A DNA stretch of 64,000 nt from Pseudomonas fulva NBRC 16637 = DSM 17717 (GTDB lineage: Bacteria > Pseudomonadota > Gammaproteobacteria > Pseudomonadales > Pseudomonadaceae): the NCBI RefSeq assembly GCF_000730565.1, contig NZ_BBIQ01000017.1, forward strand, positions 1 through 64,000. The letters are read 5' to 3'. The position numbers and the translations under genes were made by a program. Below are positions 18,563 to 27,881 of the stretch, piece after piece (within the stretch, counting starts at the first letter, position 1; the number at the start of each line of letters is the position of its first letter). Under the pieces are notes generated by a model. It was not told the origin of the DNA and made no database searches. It saw only the letters and a program-made list of their open reading frames with translations.

Positions 18563-21127
18563 ATGCGAATAGACCGTTTGACCAGCAAGCTCCAGCTTGC
18601 AATATCCGATGCGCAATCCCTGGCCGTTGGCATGGACCACCCTGCCATCGAGCCTGTCCACTTGCTGCAGGCCCTGCTCGAACAGCAGGGTGGCTCCATC
18701 AAGCCACTGCTGATGCAGGTCGGCTTCGACATCAATAGCCTGCGTCAGGCCATGGTCAAGGAGCTCGACCAACTGCCGAAAATCCAGAACCCAACGGGCG
18801 ACGTGAACATGTCGCAGGATCTGGCGCGCCTGCTCAACCAGGCAGACCGTCTGGCCCAGCAAAAGGGTGACCAGTTCATTTCCAGCGAGCTGGTAGTGCT
18901 GGCGGCCATGGATGAAAACAGCAAGCTGGGCAAGTTGCTGCTCAGTCAGGGCGTGAGCAAGAAAGCCCTTGAAAACGCCATCAATAACCTGCGCGGTGGC
19001 GCGGCCGTAAACGATGCCAACGCTGAGGAATCACGCCAGGCGCTGGACAAGTACACCGTCGACCTGACCAAGCGTGCCGAAGAAGGCAAGCTTGACCCTG
19101 TGATTGGCCGTGACGACGAAATCCGCCGCACCGTCCAGGTGCTGCAACGCCGTACCAAGAACAACCCCGTGCTGATCGGTGAGCCCGGCGTGGGCAAGAC
19201 CGCCATTGCCGAGGGCCTCGCCCAGCGCATCATCAACGGCGAAGTACCAGATGGCTTGAAAGGCAAGCGCCTGCTCGCCCTGGACATGGGGGCCCTGATT
19301 GCCGGCGCCAAGTACCGGGGTGAATTCGAGGAGCGCCTCAAAGGCCTGCTCAACGAACTGTCGAAGCAAGAAGGGCAGGTGATCCTGTTCATCGACGAAT
19401 TGCACACCATGGTCGGCGCCGGTAAAGGCGAGGGTGCCATGGACGCAGGCAACATGCTCAAGCCTGCCCTGGCCCGTGGTGAACTGCACTGCGTAGGCGC
19501 CACCACCTTGAACGAATACCGCCAGTTCATCGAGAAGGATGCGGCCTTGGAACGTCGCTTCCAGAAGGTACTGGTGGAGGAGCCTAGCGAAGAGGACACC
19601 ATCGCCATTCTGCGTGGCTTGAAAGAACGTTATGAAGTCCACCACAAGGTGGCCATCACCGACGGCGCTATCATCGCGGCGGCCAAGCTCAGCCACCGCT
19701 ACATCACCGATCGTCAGTTGCCCGACAAGGCCATCGACCTGATCGACGAGGCAGCCAGCCGTATTCGGATGGAAATCGACTCCAAGCCGGAGGTGCTCGA
19801 CCGTCTTGACCGCCGTCTGATTCAGCTGAAGGTCGAGTCCCAGGCACTCAAGAAAGAAGAGGATGAGGCTGCCAAGAAGCGCTTGGAGAAACTGACCGAG
19901 GAAATCGAGCGCCTGGAGCGTGAATATTCCGACCTCGAGGAGATTTGGGCGTCGGAAAAAGCTGAAGTCCAGGGTTCGGCCCAGATTCAGCAGAAGATCG
20001 AACAAGCGCGCCAGGAGCTCGAGGCCGCCCGCCGCAAAGGCGACCTGAGCCGCATGGCTGAGCTGCAGTACGGGGTAATCCCGGACCTGGAACGCAGCCT
20101 GCAGATGGTCGACCAGCACGGCAAGACCGATAACCAGTTGCTGCGCAACAAGGTCACCGAGGAAGAAATTGCCGAAGTGGTTTCCAAGTGGACGGGCATC
20201 CCAGTGTCCAAGATGCTGGAGGGCGAGCGCGAGAAGCTGCTGAAAATGGAAGCGCTGCTGCACCAGCGCGTCATTGGCCAGAGCGAGGCCGTCACTGCCG
20301 TGGCCAATGCGGTGCGCCGGTCCCGGGCAGGTCTGTCCGACCCCAACCGGCCCAGCGGCTCGTTCATGTTCCTCGGCCCGACCGGCGTGGGCAAGACGGA
20401 GCTGTGCAAGGCGCTGGCCGAATTCCTGTTCGACACCGAGGAAGCCATGGTGCGTATCGACATGTCCGAGTTCATGGAGAAACACTCCGTGGCGCGGCTG
20501 ATCGGTGCACCGCCAGGCTACGTGGGGTACGAGGAGGGCGGTTACCTGACCGAGGCCGTGCGCCGCAAGCCGTATTCGGTGGTGCTGCTCGATGAGGTGG
20601 AGAAGGCTCACCCCGACGTCTTCAATGTGCTGTTGCAGGTGCTGGAAGACGGACGCCTGACCGACAGCCATGGCCGCACCGTGGACTTCCGCAATACGGT
20701 CATCGTGATGACGTCCAACCTGGGCTCGGCGCAGATTCAGGAGTTGGTGGGCGACCGCGAGGCGCAACGTGCCGCTGTAATGGATGCGGTAGGTGCGCAC
20801 TTCCGTCCCGAGTTCATCAACCGGATCGACGAAGTGGTGGTGTTCGAACCGCTGGGCCGCGAGCAGATCGCCGGCATTACCGAGATCCAGCTGGGACGGC
20901 TGCGCAGCCGCCTGATGGAGCGTGAGCTTTCGCTGAGCTTGAGCCCGCAGGCCCTGGACAAGCTGATCGCAGTCGGTTACGACCCGGTGTATGGCGCGCG
21001 GCCGCTCAAACGTGCGATTCAGCGCTGGATCGAAAACCCGCTGGCGCAGTTGATCCTGTCGGGCAAGTTCGTGCCAGGTACGGCCATCACTGCCACCGTG
21101 GAAGGCGACGAAATCGTGTTTGCGTGA
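18563..21127 (+). CDS. clpB: ATP-dependent disaggregase ClpB
   Basis: An 854-residue Hsp100 chaperone that pulls proteins out of aggregates together with DnaK. Domains in order: N-terminal Clp-N repeats (1-145); AAA1 with Walker A GEPGVGKT near residue 206; a long coiled-coil middle domain (about 405-520, rich in E, K and R), which distinguishes ClpB from ClpA; and AAA2 with Walker A GPTGVGKT near residue 605. Length is normal. AGGAAGG lies about 7 bases before the ATG. Confidence 0.98.
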   Translation: MRIDRLTSKLQLAISDAQSLAVGMDHPAIEPVHLLQALLEQQGGSIKPLLMQVGFDINSLRQAMVKELDQLPKIQNPTGDVNMSQDLARLLNQADRLAQQKGDQFISSELVVLAAMDENSKLGKLLLSQGVSKKALENAINNLRGGAAVNDANAEESRQALDKYTVDLTKRAEEGKLDPVIGRDDEIRRTVQVLQRRTKNNPVLIGEPGVGKTAIAEGLAQRIINGEVPDGLKGKRLLALDMGALIAGAKYRGEFEERLKGLLNELSKQEGQVILFIDELHTMVGAGKGEGAMDAGNMLKPALARGELHCVGATTLNEYRQFIEKDAALERRFQKVLVEEPSEEDTIAILRGLKERYEVHHKVAITDGAIIAAAKLSHRYITDRQLPDKAIDLIDEAASRIRMEIDSKPEVLDRLDRRLIQLKVESQALKKEEDEAAKKRLEKLTEEIERLEREYSDLEEIWASEKAEVQGSAQIQQKIEQARQELEAARRKGDLSRMAELQYGVIPDLERSLQMVDQHGKTDNQLLRNKVTEEEIAEVVSKWTGIPVSKMLEGEREKLLKMEALLHQRVIGQSEAVTAVANAVRRSRAGLSDPNRPSGSFMFLGPTGVGKTELCKALAEFLFDTEEAMVRIDMSEFMEKHSVARLIGAPPGYVGYEEGGYLTEAVRRKPYSVVLLDEVEKAHPDVFNVLLQVLEDGRLTDSHGRTVDFRNTVIVMTSNLGSAQIQELVGDREAQRAAVMDAVGAHFRPEFINRIDEVVVFEPLGREQIAGITEIQLGRLRSRLMERELSLSLSPQALDKLIAVGYDPVYGARPLKRAIQRWIENPLAQLILSGKFVPGTAITATVEGDEIVFA

Positions 21128-21142
21128 TGTTGGTCGCATAGG

Positions 21143-21258
21143 GTTGTTGGGGCCGTCTCGCGGCCAATGGGCCAGGCAGGCCCCGCGCGGTCAATGTAGG
21201 CGCGCCCTTGCCGGGGCGCCGGACCGGCCGTGATGGGACGCAACGCGGCCCCAACAAC
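21143..21258. repeat. widely spaced perfect inverted repeat downstream of clpB
   Basis: GTTGTTGGGGCCG (21143-21155) and CGGCCCCAACAAC (21246-21258) are exact inverted copies 90 bases apart. The enclosed DNA is itself GC-rich and partly self-complementary (GGCGCGCC...GGGGCGCC around 21190-21208). It begins 16 bases after the clpB stop, so it could fold into a branched terminator or RNA-stabilising structure. It does not match the common 35-base P. putida REP sequence. From here to 21594 I see no gene, only this repeat and two promoters. Confidence 0.6.
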
Positions 21259-21352
21259 CTCTATGCTGTCTTCAAGGAGACCAGCTAACCCCTGTAAATC
21301 CGGGCCTTTGTACCCATCCAAGATAACTCGCTGAAATTTTTGAAATTTATGC

Positions 21353-21381
21353 TTGCATGATCAATCGAGTGGCCCTAATAT
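21353..21381 (+). promoter_or_regulatory. distal promoter of the tRNA cluster
   Basis: TTGCAT (21353-21358), 17 bases, TAATAT (21376-21381), followed by the GC-rich stretch ACGCCGCG. A run of A and T just upstream (21331-21350) resembles an UP element. These are the marks of a growth-rate-controlled stable RNA promoter. It lies about 205 bases before tRNA-Asn. Confidence 0.55.
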
Positions 21382-21472
21382 ACGCCGCGTTGTCAGGCAC
21401 TAAGCGAATCACCAGCAACAACGGTGACCGCAAAACAACTTAGAAATCAGTAAGTTGAATGAAAAAAAGTGG

Positions 21473-21500
21473 TTGACAAGCAAAACGAAGAATGTAGAAT
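21473..21500 (+). promoter_or_regulatory. proximal promoter of the tRNA cluster
   Basis: A perfect TTGACA (21473-21478), 16 bases, TAGAAT (21495-21500), then a GC-rich discriminator AGCCGGCC. It lies about 85 bases before the mature 5' end of tRNA-Asn. The discriminator suggests stringent control. Confidence 0.75.
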
Positions 21501-21594
21501 AGCCGGCCTCAGCAGCGATAACGCGAAAGCGGATAGCCAAAGAGACCGAAGTTAACACAAGCTTCGAAGATGTAAGGTTGTACCGAAGTTCAGT

Positions 21595-21670
21595 TCCGCG
21601 ATAGCTCAGTCGGTAGAGCAAATGACTGTTAATCATTGGGTCCCTGGTTCGAGTCCAGGTCGCGGAGCCA
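21595..21670 (+). tRNA. tRNA-Asn (anticodon GTT)
   Basis: 76 bases with acceptor arms TCCGCGA/TCGCGGA, D arm with AGCTCAGTCGGTAGAGC, anticodon loop CTGTTAA, T arm GGTTCGAGTCC and an encoded CCA. Confidence 0.98.
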
Positions 21671-21674
21671 ATCT

Positions 21675-21751
21675 CGGGGTGTAGCGCAGTCCGGTAGCGC
21701 GCCTGCTTTGGGAGCAGGATGTCAGGAGTTCGAATCCCCTCACCCCGACCA
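21675..21751 (+). tRNA. tRNA-Pro (anticodon TGG)
   Basis: 77 bases with acceptor CGGGGTG/CACCCCG, anticodon loop TTTGGGA, T arm AGTTCGAATCC and encoded CCA. It follows tRNA-Asn after 4 bases, so both are cut from one transcript. Confidence 0.98.
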
Positions 21752-21757
21752 TTTTCC

Positions 21758-21833
21758 GGGTCGTTAGCTCAGTTGGTAGAGCAGTTGGCTTTTAACCAAT
21801 TGGTCGTAGGTTCGAATCCTACACGACCCACCA
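21758..21833 (+). tRNA. tRNA-Lys (anticodon TTT)
   Basis: 76 bases with acceptor GGGTCGT/ACGACCC, anticodon loop CTTTTAA, T arm GGTTCGAATCC and encoded CCA. It is the last tRNA of the cluster and is directly followed by a terminator. Confidence 0.98.
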
Positions 21834-21838
21834 TGTAA

Positions 21839-21868
21839 GAAGGGCATCTCGAATGAGATGCCCTTTTT
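21839..21868 (+). terminator. terminator of the tRNA cluster
   Basis: AAGGGCATCTC-GAAT-GAGATGCCCTTTTT: an 11-base stem followed by a T run, starting 6 bases after tRNA-Lys. Confidence 0.95.
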
Positions 21869-21956
21869 CTTTTGTCTCGGTTTTTCCAAAGCCCTGTATT
21901 TTCCCGCAAATCCGCTATTCTGCCCTGTGTCTTTGGCAGTCTGGGGACCTATTGGC

Positions 21957-23003
21957 ATGGGAGCCAACACATCAAGTGTCGTGGTCGTGGGTGGAGGCAT
22001 CATGGGTGCTTCCATTGCGTGGCACCTTGCAAGGCTCGGTGCCCGGGTCACTGTTCTGGAGCAAGGGTCCCGCGCCGCCAGTGGCGTTACCCGTTGGTCC
22101 TATGGCTGGGTAGGCACCGCCAGCGCCAGTGCATCGGACAACCCGGCGGCATTTTCCTCCACGTTGCAGGCTATTGCCGATTTCAAACGGCTGGCGCTTG
22201 ACCTCGGGCCTTTGCCGATTGCCGCACGTGGCGCCATGGTGTGGTTGGAAAACGATGCACAAACGTCCGCCCTTATCAATCAGCAACGTTCTGCCGGCGT
22301 AAACCTTCAACCCCTGAATGCCCAGCAGATAAGCGCCCTTGAGCCTTGCATGATCACGCCACCGGCCCTGGCGGCGTGGGCGCCGGACGATTTTGCCGTG
22401 GAGCCCGTTGCCTTGGCGAAGATGCTGTTGAGCGGCGCTGAGCAGGCCGGGGCAGAGATTCTCTACGGCCGGCGGGTCGATGGCATAGACACGCACAACG
22501 GACGCGTGACGGCCGCCAGGTGCGCAGCGCAAACCTACGCCGCCGATACCGTGGTGCTGGCCAATGCCGGTGCCGCTATCGGCCTTGCAGCGGGTGTCGG
22601 TCTGCCCTTGCCCTTGCTTACCCGGCCTGCCGTACTGATGCGCTTCGCGGCGCCTGCCGGTGTAGTGCGGCACCTGGTCTACGGTAATGGTTTGGAGTTA
22701 CGCCCGGCATTGGAAGGGGGCGTGGCCTGCGCCGAAGAAGCGCCCGCCGAGGGTGAGGCAGGGTTGCCAGCCTTGGTCGAGCTTACGACCAAGGCCATCC
22801 GGCAGATGTTCATCGGCGCCACGGCGCTTTCGCTGCGCGCGGTCAGTATCGGGCACCGACCGATGACCCCGGAAGGCAAGCCTGTGATGGGTTACCTTCC
22901 TGGTGTCGAGGGGTTGTATACCTTGGTGGCACACCCTGGGATCGTGCTTGCACCCCACCTCGGCCGTCTGGCAGCCGAGGAAATCGTACGAACGCGAAGC
23001 TAG
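21957..23003 (+). CDS. FAD-dependent oxidoreductase of the DAO/DadA family
   Basis: A 348-residue flavoprotein with an N-terminal Rossmann motif VVVVGGGIMGASIAWHLARLGARVTVLEQ and the C-terminal DAO signature GHRPMTPEGKPVMGYLPGVEGLYTLVAHPGIVLAP. The family deaminates or demethylates amino acids, such as D-amino acids, sarcosine or glycine derivatives. The substrate cannot be read from sequence. The ATG at 21957 removes a 33-residue extension that runs back into the tRNA terminator. It stands alone downstream of the tRNA cluster and is convergent with ndh. Confidence 0.8.
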   Translation: MGANTSSVVVVGGGIMGASIAWHLARLGARVTVLEQGSRAASGVTRWSYGWVGTASASASDNPAAFSSTLQAIADFKRLALDLGPLPIAARGAMVWLENDAQTSALINQQRSAGVNLQPLNAQQISALEPCMITPPALAAWAPDDFAVEPVALAKMLLSGAEQAGAEILYGRRVDGIDTHNGRVTAARCAAQTYAADTVVLANAGAAIGLAAGVGLPLPLLTRPAVLMRFAAPAGVVRHLVYGNGLELRPALEGGVACAEEAPAEGEAGLPALVELTTKAIRQMFIGATALSLRAVSIGHRPMTPEGKPVMGYLPGVEGLYTLVAHPGIVLAPHLGRLAAEEIVRTRS

Positions 23004-23039
23004 CCGGGCGCCTGCGAACGCACCCGGTCAGCAGCCAGG

Positions 23040-24335
23040 TCAGTGCAACTTCAGCCTTGGTTCGGTGCCGCGGCCAATCTTGCTGCCCAGCATCATCAGG
23101 GCCGTGCGGAAGAATCCGTACAACGCCATCTGGTGCATGCGATACAGCGACACGTAGAACATCCTTGCCAGCCAGCCTTCGAGCTTCACATTGCCCATCA
23201 AGTTACCCATCAGGTTACCCACTGCCGAGAATCGCGAGAGCGACACCAGCGAGCCATAATCCTTGTACTGGTAGGTCGGCAGCGGCTTGTTCTCCAGGCG
23301 TGCCTTGATGCTCTGTGCCAGCATTGAAGCCTGCTGGTGAGCTGCCTGCGCCCGGGGCGGCACGTTGCGATCGCTGTCTGGCTGCGGGCAGGCGGCGCAG
23401 TCACCGAAGGCGAAAATATCGTCATCACGGGTGGTTTGCAGGGTAGGACGTACGACCAGTTGGTTGATGCGGTTGGTCTCCAGGCCATCGATCTCCTTCA
23501 AGAAGCCCGGCGCCCGGATGCCCGCTGCCCAGACCTTCAGGCTGGCCTGGATCACTTCGCCGTCCTTGGTCTTGAGACCTTCAGCCGTCACTTCGCTGAC
23601 AGCCGCGTTGGTCATTACTTTCACCCCAAGCTTCTCAAGGGTCTGATGCACGGGCACGCTGATGCGCTCCGGCAGTGCCGGCAGCACGCGTGGGCCCGCC
23701 TCGATCAGGGTGATGTGCATGTCCTTGGGTTGGATGCGATCCAGGCCGTAGGCCGCCAGCTCATGCGCCGCGTGGTGCAGCTCGGCAGCCAGCTCCACGC
23801 CCGTGGCACCCGCACCGACGATGGCCACGCTGATCTTTTCGCTGGCCACATCGCCTGCATGGGCGCGCAGGTAATGGTTAAGCAGTTGCTGATGAAAGCG
23901 CTCTGCCTGTTTGCGCGTGTCCAGGAACAGGCAATGCTGCGCCGCACCCAAGGTGCCAAAGTCGTTGGTGTTGGACCCGACGGCGATGACCAGGGTGTCG
24001 TAGGCAAGGGTGCGCGCGGGCAGCAACTCGCGACCATCTTCATCCAGCGTGGCAGCCAGCTGGATCCGCTTGCTCTCACGCTCCAGGCCACTCATGCGCC
24101 CCAGTTGGAAGTTGAAGTGGTTCCACTTGGCTTGCGCTACGTAGTTCAGTTCGTCTTCGGAGGAGTTCAACGAGCCGGCGGCCACTTCGTGCAGCAGCGG
24201 TTTCCAGATATGGGTGAGGTTGGTGTCCACCAGGGTGATGTCAGCTTGCTTGCGCTTGCCCAGGGTCTTGCCCAGGCGGGTCGCCAGTTCCAGGCCGCCG
24301 GCGCCGCCGCCGACAATCACGATGCGATGAGTCAT
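23040..24335 (-). CDS. ndh: type II NADH dehydrogenase
   Basis: A 431-residue single-subunit NADH:quinone oxidoreductase (NDH-2) that passes electrons to ubiquinone without pumping protons. The FAD-binding motif is IVIVGGGAGGLELATRLG (residues 4-21) and the NAD-binding motif is VAIVGAGATGVELAAEL (near residue 170). The quinone-site region CAACPQ ... PPRAQAAHQQA is typical. The C-terminal amphipathic stretch (LARMFYVSLYRMHQMALYG) would bind the membrane peripherally. Monocistronic by layout. Confidence 0.95.
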   Translation of the reverse strand: MTHRIVIVGGGAGGLELATRLGKTLGKRKQADITLVDTNLTHIWKPLLHEVAAGSLNSSEDELNYVAQAKWNHFNFQLGRMSGLERESKRIQLAATLDEDGRELLPARTLAYDTLVIAVGSNTNDFGTLGAAQHCLFLDTRKQAERFHQQLLNHYLRAHAGDVASEKISVAIVGAGATGVELAAELHHAAHELAAYGLDRIQPKDMHITLIEAGPRVLPALPERISVPVHQTLEKLGVKVMTNAAVSEVTAEGLKTKDGEVIQASLKVWAAGIRAPGFLKEIDGLETNRINQLVVRPTLQTTRDDDIFAFGDCAACPQPDSDRNVPPRAQAAHQQASMLAQSIKARLENKPLPTYQYKDYGSLVSLSRFSAVGNLMGNLMGNVKLEGWLARMFYVSLYRMHQMALYGFFRTALMMLGSKIGRGTEPRLKLH

Positions 24336-24684
24336 GGGAATATCTCATAAGGTTTACGGAATTCTTGGCCCAACGGGCCGGTCGCACGGGGCATGAGGGG
24401 AGGGCGAGCGCAAGGCAGCTCATAGCTCCGGTCCACTCAACAGGTGCCTGACCCAAGACGACGGGGGTAGCGAGGTACTCGACACAGCGTCCCAAGGGCT
24501 TGCAGGTCATCATCGACACTGGCTGACACGCAGGGTTCAGGCGATGGGTCATGCTGGGCCTCTAGGCATAGACGTTCGCGCATCGGCAAACGCTACAGCG
24601 CTCGCGCACGCGGCTGTGACAAATGATAATCCTTTCTATCGGCGCCGCCGAGTGTACGTCATCGCAAGCGATCACTGCATAGGA
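24336..24684. other. 349-base intergenic region with a Fur-box-like site
   Basis: No convincing gene is visible on either strand between ndh and the DUF1780 gene. Both flanking genes are on the minus strand, so this is upstream of ndh and downstream of the DUF1780 gene. The one notable element is the AT-rich Fur-like site at 24621-24639. Confidence 0.5.
24621..24639. promoter_or_regulatory. possible Fur box
   Basis: AAATGATAATCCTTTCTAT resembles the Fur consensus GATAATGATAATCATTATC: the left half (ATGATAAT) is good, the right half poor. It lies about 285 bases upstream of the ndh start. The match is partial and its target unknown. Confidence 0.35.
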
Positions 24685-25314
24685 TCAAAGACTGATCCCC
24701 ACATCGAAGACGATGCTGCGCCCCAGGTTACCGCGTAGGAAATCCGGCGCATCTGGGTGGGCGAACAACACCCGGGCAAAGGTTGGCCCGACCAGCGACA
24801 GTGAGCGCCAGCCCTGGCGCAAGTACTCGGTGGGCGGCGGGAAGTGGGTGTTGAGGTCCAGCACCTCGCGTTTGAGACTGGCGAAGGCAATGATGTCCAG
24901 CTCGTTCAGGTCTAACCCGCGTTCACGGTAGTTGTGCGCTTTCTTGCGCAGGGTGGGCGCCAGCCTGCCCAGCAACTCGGTCGCACTGATGCGGCGAGGG
25001 CGTGCTTCGCGTCGCACCAGTTGCGCCAGTGAAAAGGCGCTGCGCCTGCGTTGCAGCTCTTCTCGCCATTCATCGTTAAGTCGGCGACCCTCGTCCAGCA
25101 CGAAGAACACCTCGAAGGCCGCATCGCGGAACAGTACGTCAGGCGGCTCCTGGCCGGCGGGCGTGAAGTCGTCGTTGCGATAGGCGATATTCAGGCCTTG
25201 GAGCAGGCGCTGGCAGACCCAACGCTCGCGCTCCCATTTGCGGGCATTGGACAAGAAGGCGTTGGCTTGTTCGGCCTGGATGGTAAGCAGGCGCAGGTAA
25301 TCGGAGTCATCCAT
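24685..25314 (-). CDS. DUF1780 family protein
   Basis: A 209-residue soluble protein without signal peptide or membrane segment. It starts MDDSDYLRLLTIQAEQANAFL and contains the acidic/basic stretch VLFRDAAFEVFFVLDEGRRLNDEWR and a C-terminal VGPTFARVLFAHPDAPDFLRGNLGRSIVFDVGISL. This matches the pseudomonad DUF1780 family, whose members are thought to have an endonuclease-like fold. The biological role is unknown. It is divergent from the following membrane-protein gene. Confidence 0.75.
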   Translation of the reverse strand: MDDSDYLRLLTIQAEQANAFLSNARKWERERWVCQRLLQGLNIAYRNDDFTPAGQEPPDVLFRDAAFEVFFVLDEGRRLNDEWREELQRRRSAFSLAQLVRREARPRRISATELLGRLAPTLRKKAHNYRERGLDLNELDIIAFASLKREVLDLNTHFPPPTEYLRQGWRSLSLVGPTFARVLFAHPDAPDFLRGNLGRSIVFDVGISL

Positions 25315-25460
25315 GAAGCAAGCTTAGCTGTAATTTGATGACGATCAGGAGTTGATCGCGCCTTGAATCAATGAATTACCTGCCCTTTGGGCCAAAAGCA
25401 CGCTGATGGCAATCCGTGTAGACTCGCATTTATCCATGCATTGCTTGAGGTTATTCCTAC

Positions 25461-26144
25461 ATGATCAGCGCGCAGGTGCTGTCGGCAACAACGCTGACCG
25501 TTGGCTGGCTAGGCTACGGGCCACTGCTCGCGTGGGCCGCCAGTCAAGCCCGCTGGGTCGAGCTGGTCACGGACCGGCGGCGCCAGCACTTGCTGTTCGG
25601 CACTGTGGTTGGGTTGTTCGCGCTGTGGTTGGTTCGGCGCGATTTCGACACGGGCGTGTCCTACCACTTCATCGGCATGACCGCCGTTACCCTGCTGCTG
25701 GACTGGCCGCTGGCGGTACTGGGTGGCTTCATGGCGCAACTGGGCCTGCTGCTGCTCGGGCGTCAGGCGTTGGCTGGGTTAGGGGTCAACGGTCTGCTGC
25801 TGGTCGGCCTGCCGGTCCTGGTCACCGAAGCCTGTGCCATCGCGGTGGAACGAGCGCAGCCGCGAAATCTTTTCGTGTACATCTTTTGCTCAGGGTTTTT
25901 CCCGGCGGCACTGACGGTGGTCGTGTGCCTCACCGCCGCGCTGGGGCTGCTCTGGCTCGATGGCCTGTTCGCCATGCCGGAGTGGCTAAGTGATTTTGTG
26001 GGCTACCTGTGGCTGATGATGTTTCCCGAAGCGTTCATCAACGGAACCGTGATCAGCGCACTGGTGGTCTTTTGCCCTGAATGGCTGGAGACGTTCAACC
26101 GCACTCGATACCTGCAGGCCCCCTGGAAAGAAGGGGGTGACTGA
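25461..26144 (+). CDS. CbiM-like integral membrane protein
   Basis: A 227-residue protein with about six or seven hydrophobic segments (LTVGWLGYGPLLAWAA; HLLFGTVVGLFALWLV; AVTLLLDWPLAVLGGFMAQLGLLLLG; and others). The motif YHFIGMTAVTLLLDWPLAVLGG resembles the HIPxG-type region of the CbiM/ECF permease superfamily, hence the usual label of energy-coupling-factor permease. No ECF ATPase or EcfT gene is near, so substrate and partner are open. It could equally be an uncharacterised membrane protein. Convergent with yacG. Confidence 0.55.
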   Translation: MISAQVLSATTLTVGWLGYGPLLAWAASQARWVELVTDRRRQHLLFGTVVGLFALWLVRRDFDTGVSYHFIGMTAVTLLLDWPLAVLGGFMAQLGLLLLGRQALAGLGVNGLLLVGLPVLVTEACAIAVERAQPRNLFVYIFCSGFFPAALTVVVCLTAALGLLWLDGLFAMPEWLSDFVGYLWLMMFPEAFINGTVISALVVFCPEWLETFNRTRYLQAPWKEGGD

Positions 26145-26193
26145 AAGCCATGCCCCCCTGCACAGCGTCTACGGGGTGTATTTCTCCAAAGAA

Positions 26194-26394
26194 TCAGTGA
26201 CGAGGCTCTAGATCCCCCGAATACAATTCGTCTTCCGAGTCCTCGGCCCCGGGAATCTTGTGCTCCTCGGACGCCCAGGCGCCCAGGTCGATCAGTTTGC
26301 AACGGTCGGAGCAGAATGGCCGGAAGGTGTTCTTATCGTTCCATTCCACAGGTGCGCCGCAGGTCGGGCAATCGACGGTCAATGGCTGGCTCAT
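26194..26394 (-). CDS. yacG: zinc-binding DNA gyrase inhibitor YacG
   Basis: A 66-residue protein with the four-cysteine zinc finger [10 protein letters not shown] ... [14 protein letters not shown], which defines YacG. In E. coli YacG binds GyrB and blocks DNA binding by gyrase. Its start overlaps the coaE stop by ATGA. It is the last gene of pilC-pilD-coaE-yacG, a standard gammaproteobacterial order. Confidence 0.95.
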   Translation of the reverse strand: MSQPLTVDCPTCGAPVEWNDKNTFRPFCSDRCKLIDLGAWASEEHKIPGAEDSEDELYSGDLEPRH

Positions 26395-27014
26395 GGCTGG
26401 CCTCCTCGTAAAGTCAGGTAAAAGTTGTGCAATCGGTCGATCTGCGCATGCAAATGGCCCAGGTCGCCGTCATTGACCACCACGTCATCGGCATGGTGCA
26501 GGCGTTCTTCACGCGGCAGCTGGGCCTGAAGAATGGCCTGCACCTGTTCGGCGCTGGTGTGGTCACGGGCAAGGGTGCGTGCTACCTGCAGTGTTTGCGG
26601 TACGTCGATGACCAGTACGCGCTGAGTTTTTCGATACTGCCCCGACTCGATCAGCAGGGGCGAGACATACACCGCATAGGGCGATTGCCCTTTGGCCAGG
26701 TAACTGAAAATCTCCTGGCCGATCAGCGGGTGCAGCAATTGCTCCAGCCATTTGCGCTGCGCCGGGTCGGTGAAGATCAACTGGCGCAGCGCGGCACGGT
26801 CAAGCTGCCCATCGGCCTGCAGCACGGCGGGGCCGAAGTGCTCGACGATGCTCGCCAGAGCCGGGCGTCCGGGCTCGACCACCCAGCGCGCCGCCTGGTC
26901 GGCATCGACCAGGTGCACGCCAAGCTCGACAAAGCGCTCGGCTGCGGCGCTCTTGCCGCTGCCGATGCCGCCGGTAAGGCCCAGAATCCAGGGTGTTGTG
27001 GCCGCTGTGGTCAT
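26391..27014 (-). CDS. coaE: dephospho-CoA kinase
   Basis: A 207-residue P-loop kinase that phosphorylates the 3' hydroxyl of dephospho-CoA in the last step of coenzyme A synthesis. The Walker A motif is [17 protein letters not shown] (residues 13-29), followed by [14 protein letters not shown], the CoA-site signature, and a lid region ending DVVVNDGDL. Coupled by 4-base overlaps to pilD upstream and yacG downstream. Confidence 0.96.
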   Translation of the reverse strand: MTTAATTPWILGLTGGIGSGKSAAAERFVELGVHLVDADQAARWVVEPGRPALASIVEHFGPAVLQADGQLDRAALRQLIFTDPAQRKWLEQLLHPLIGQEIFSYLAKGQSPYAVYVSPLLIESGQYRKTQRVLVIDVPQTLQVARTLARDHTSAEQVQAILQAQLPREERLHHADDVVVNDGDLGHLHAQIDRLHNFYLTLRGGQP

Positions 27015-27880
27015 TGGGATCCAAGCAGTTGCATGTAGGAGGGGGATATTTCATCATCCCAGAGCACGGCAATCCACCCTGCAATGGCCAGATAAGGCCC
27101 AAAGGGCATTGCCGCCCCCATGGCATGCCGACGCAACGCGATCAGGCACAGCCCTATGAATGCGCCTGCCACCGAGGACAGCAAAAGGGTTAGCGGCAAT
27201 GCCTGCCAGCCACCCCAGGCACCGATGAGCGCCATCAACTTGAAGTCACCGTACCCAAGGCCTTCCTTGCCGGTCAGCAGCTTGAACGTCCAGTAGACGG
27301 CCCACAGGCTCAGATAACCCAGCACGGCACCCCATAGCGCATCGCCAAGTGGCGCGAACCCATCGCCAGCATTGACGATCAGCCCCAGCCACACTGCCGG
27401 CAGCACCAGTACGTCGGGCAACAGCTGGTGATCCGCATCGATCAGGCTCAGCGTCAGCAGGCACCAGGTCAGCAGCAGCGCGTAGAGCGCTTGCTCCGAC
27501 GGGCCGAAGCGCCAGGCAATCGCCACCGACAACACAGTACAGGCCACCTCGACCAACGGATAGCGCACGCTGATTTGGCCCTTGCACCCCCGGCAACGGC
27601 CATTGAGTGCCAGGTAACTGAGCACAGGGATGTTCTGCCACGCACGGATGACGTGGTTGCATAGAGGGCAATGCGAGCCGGGCAACCATAGATCGAACCG
27701 CGCAGACGTACTCAAAGGTAACTTCAGCACCTCTTGCGCAGTGCGTCGCCATTGCCGCTTGAGCATGATCGGCAAACGATACGCCACGACATTGATGAAG
27801 CTTCCTGCCAGCAGACCGAGCAGCGCGGCCCAGGCGATGAAGTGCGCAGGTTCCATGCCCTGCAGTGTCCATACCGTCAT
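27011..27880 (-). CDS. pilD: prepilin peptidase / N-methyltransferase PilD
   Basis: A 289-residue inner-membrane aspartyl protease that cleaves and N-methylates type IV prepilins and type II secretion pseudopilins. The cytosolic zinc site is formed by CPLCNHVI and CRGCKGQI. The two catalytic aspartates are in [11 protein letters not shown] and GYGDFKL. About eight hydrophobic segments; normal length. It should process all five minor prepilins at 11.8-14.0 kb and PilA here. It is also needed for any type II secretion system elsewhere, which may explain its retention even if the pilus is incomplete. Confidence 0.96.
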   Translation of the reverse strand: MTVWTLQGMEPAHFIAWAALLGLLAGSFINVVAYRLPIMLKRQWRRTAQEVLKLPLSTSARFDLWLPGSHCPLCNHVIRAWQNIPVLSYLALNGRCRGCKGQISVRYPLVEVACTVLSVAIAWRFGPSEQALYALLLTWCLLTLSLIDADHQLLPDVLVLPAVWLGLIVNAGDGFAPLGDALWGAVLGYLSLWAVYWTFKLLTGKEGLGYGDFKLMALIGAWGGWQALPLTLLLSSVAGAFIGLCLIALRRHAMGAAMPFGPYLAIAGWIAVLWDDEISPSYMQLLGSQ

Positions 27881-27881
27881 A

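Noticed and set aside
19031-21139. A 702-codon open frame antisense to clpB
   Set aside because: Antisense shadow of clpB; low-complexity composition (QH-rich) and no recognisable domain.
24241-24552. A 103-codon minus-strand frame upstream of and overlapping ndh
   Set aside because: Its second half is an out-of-frame reading of ndh; the first half has no motif. It was considered because of the Fur-like site but cannot be supported.
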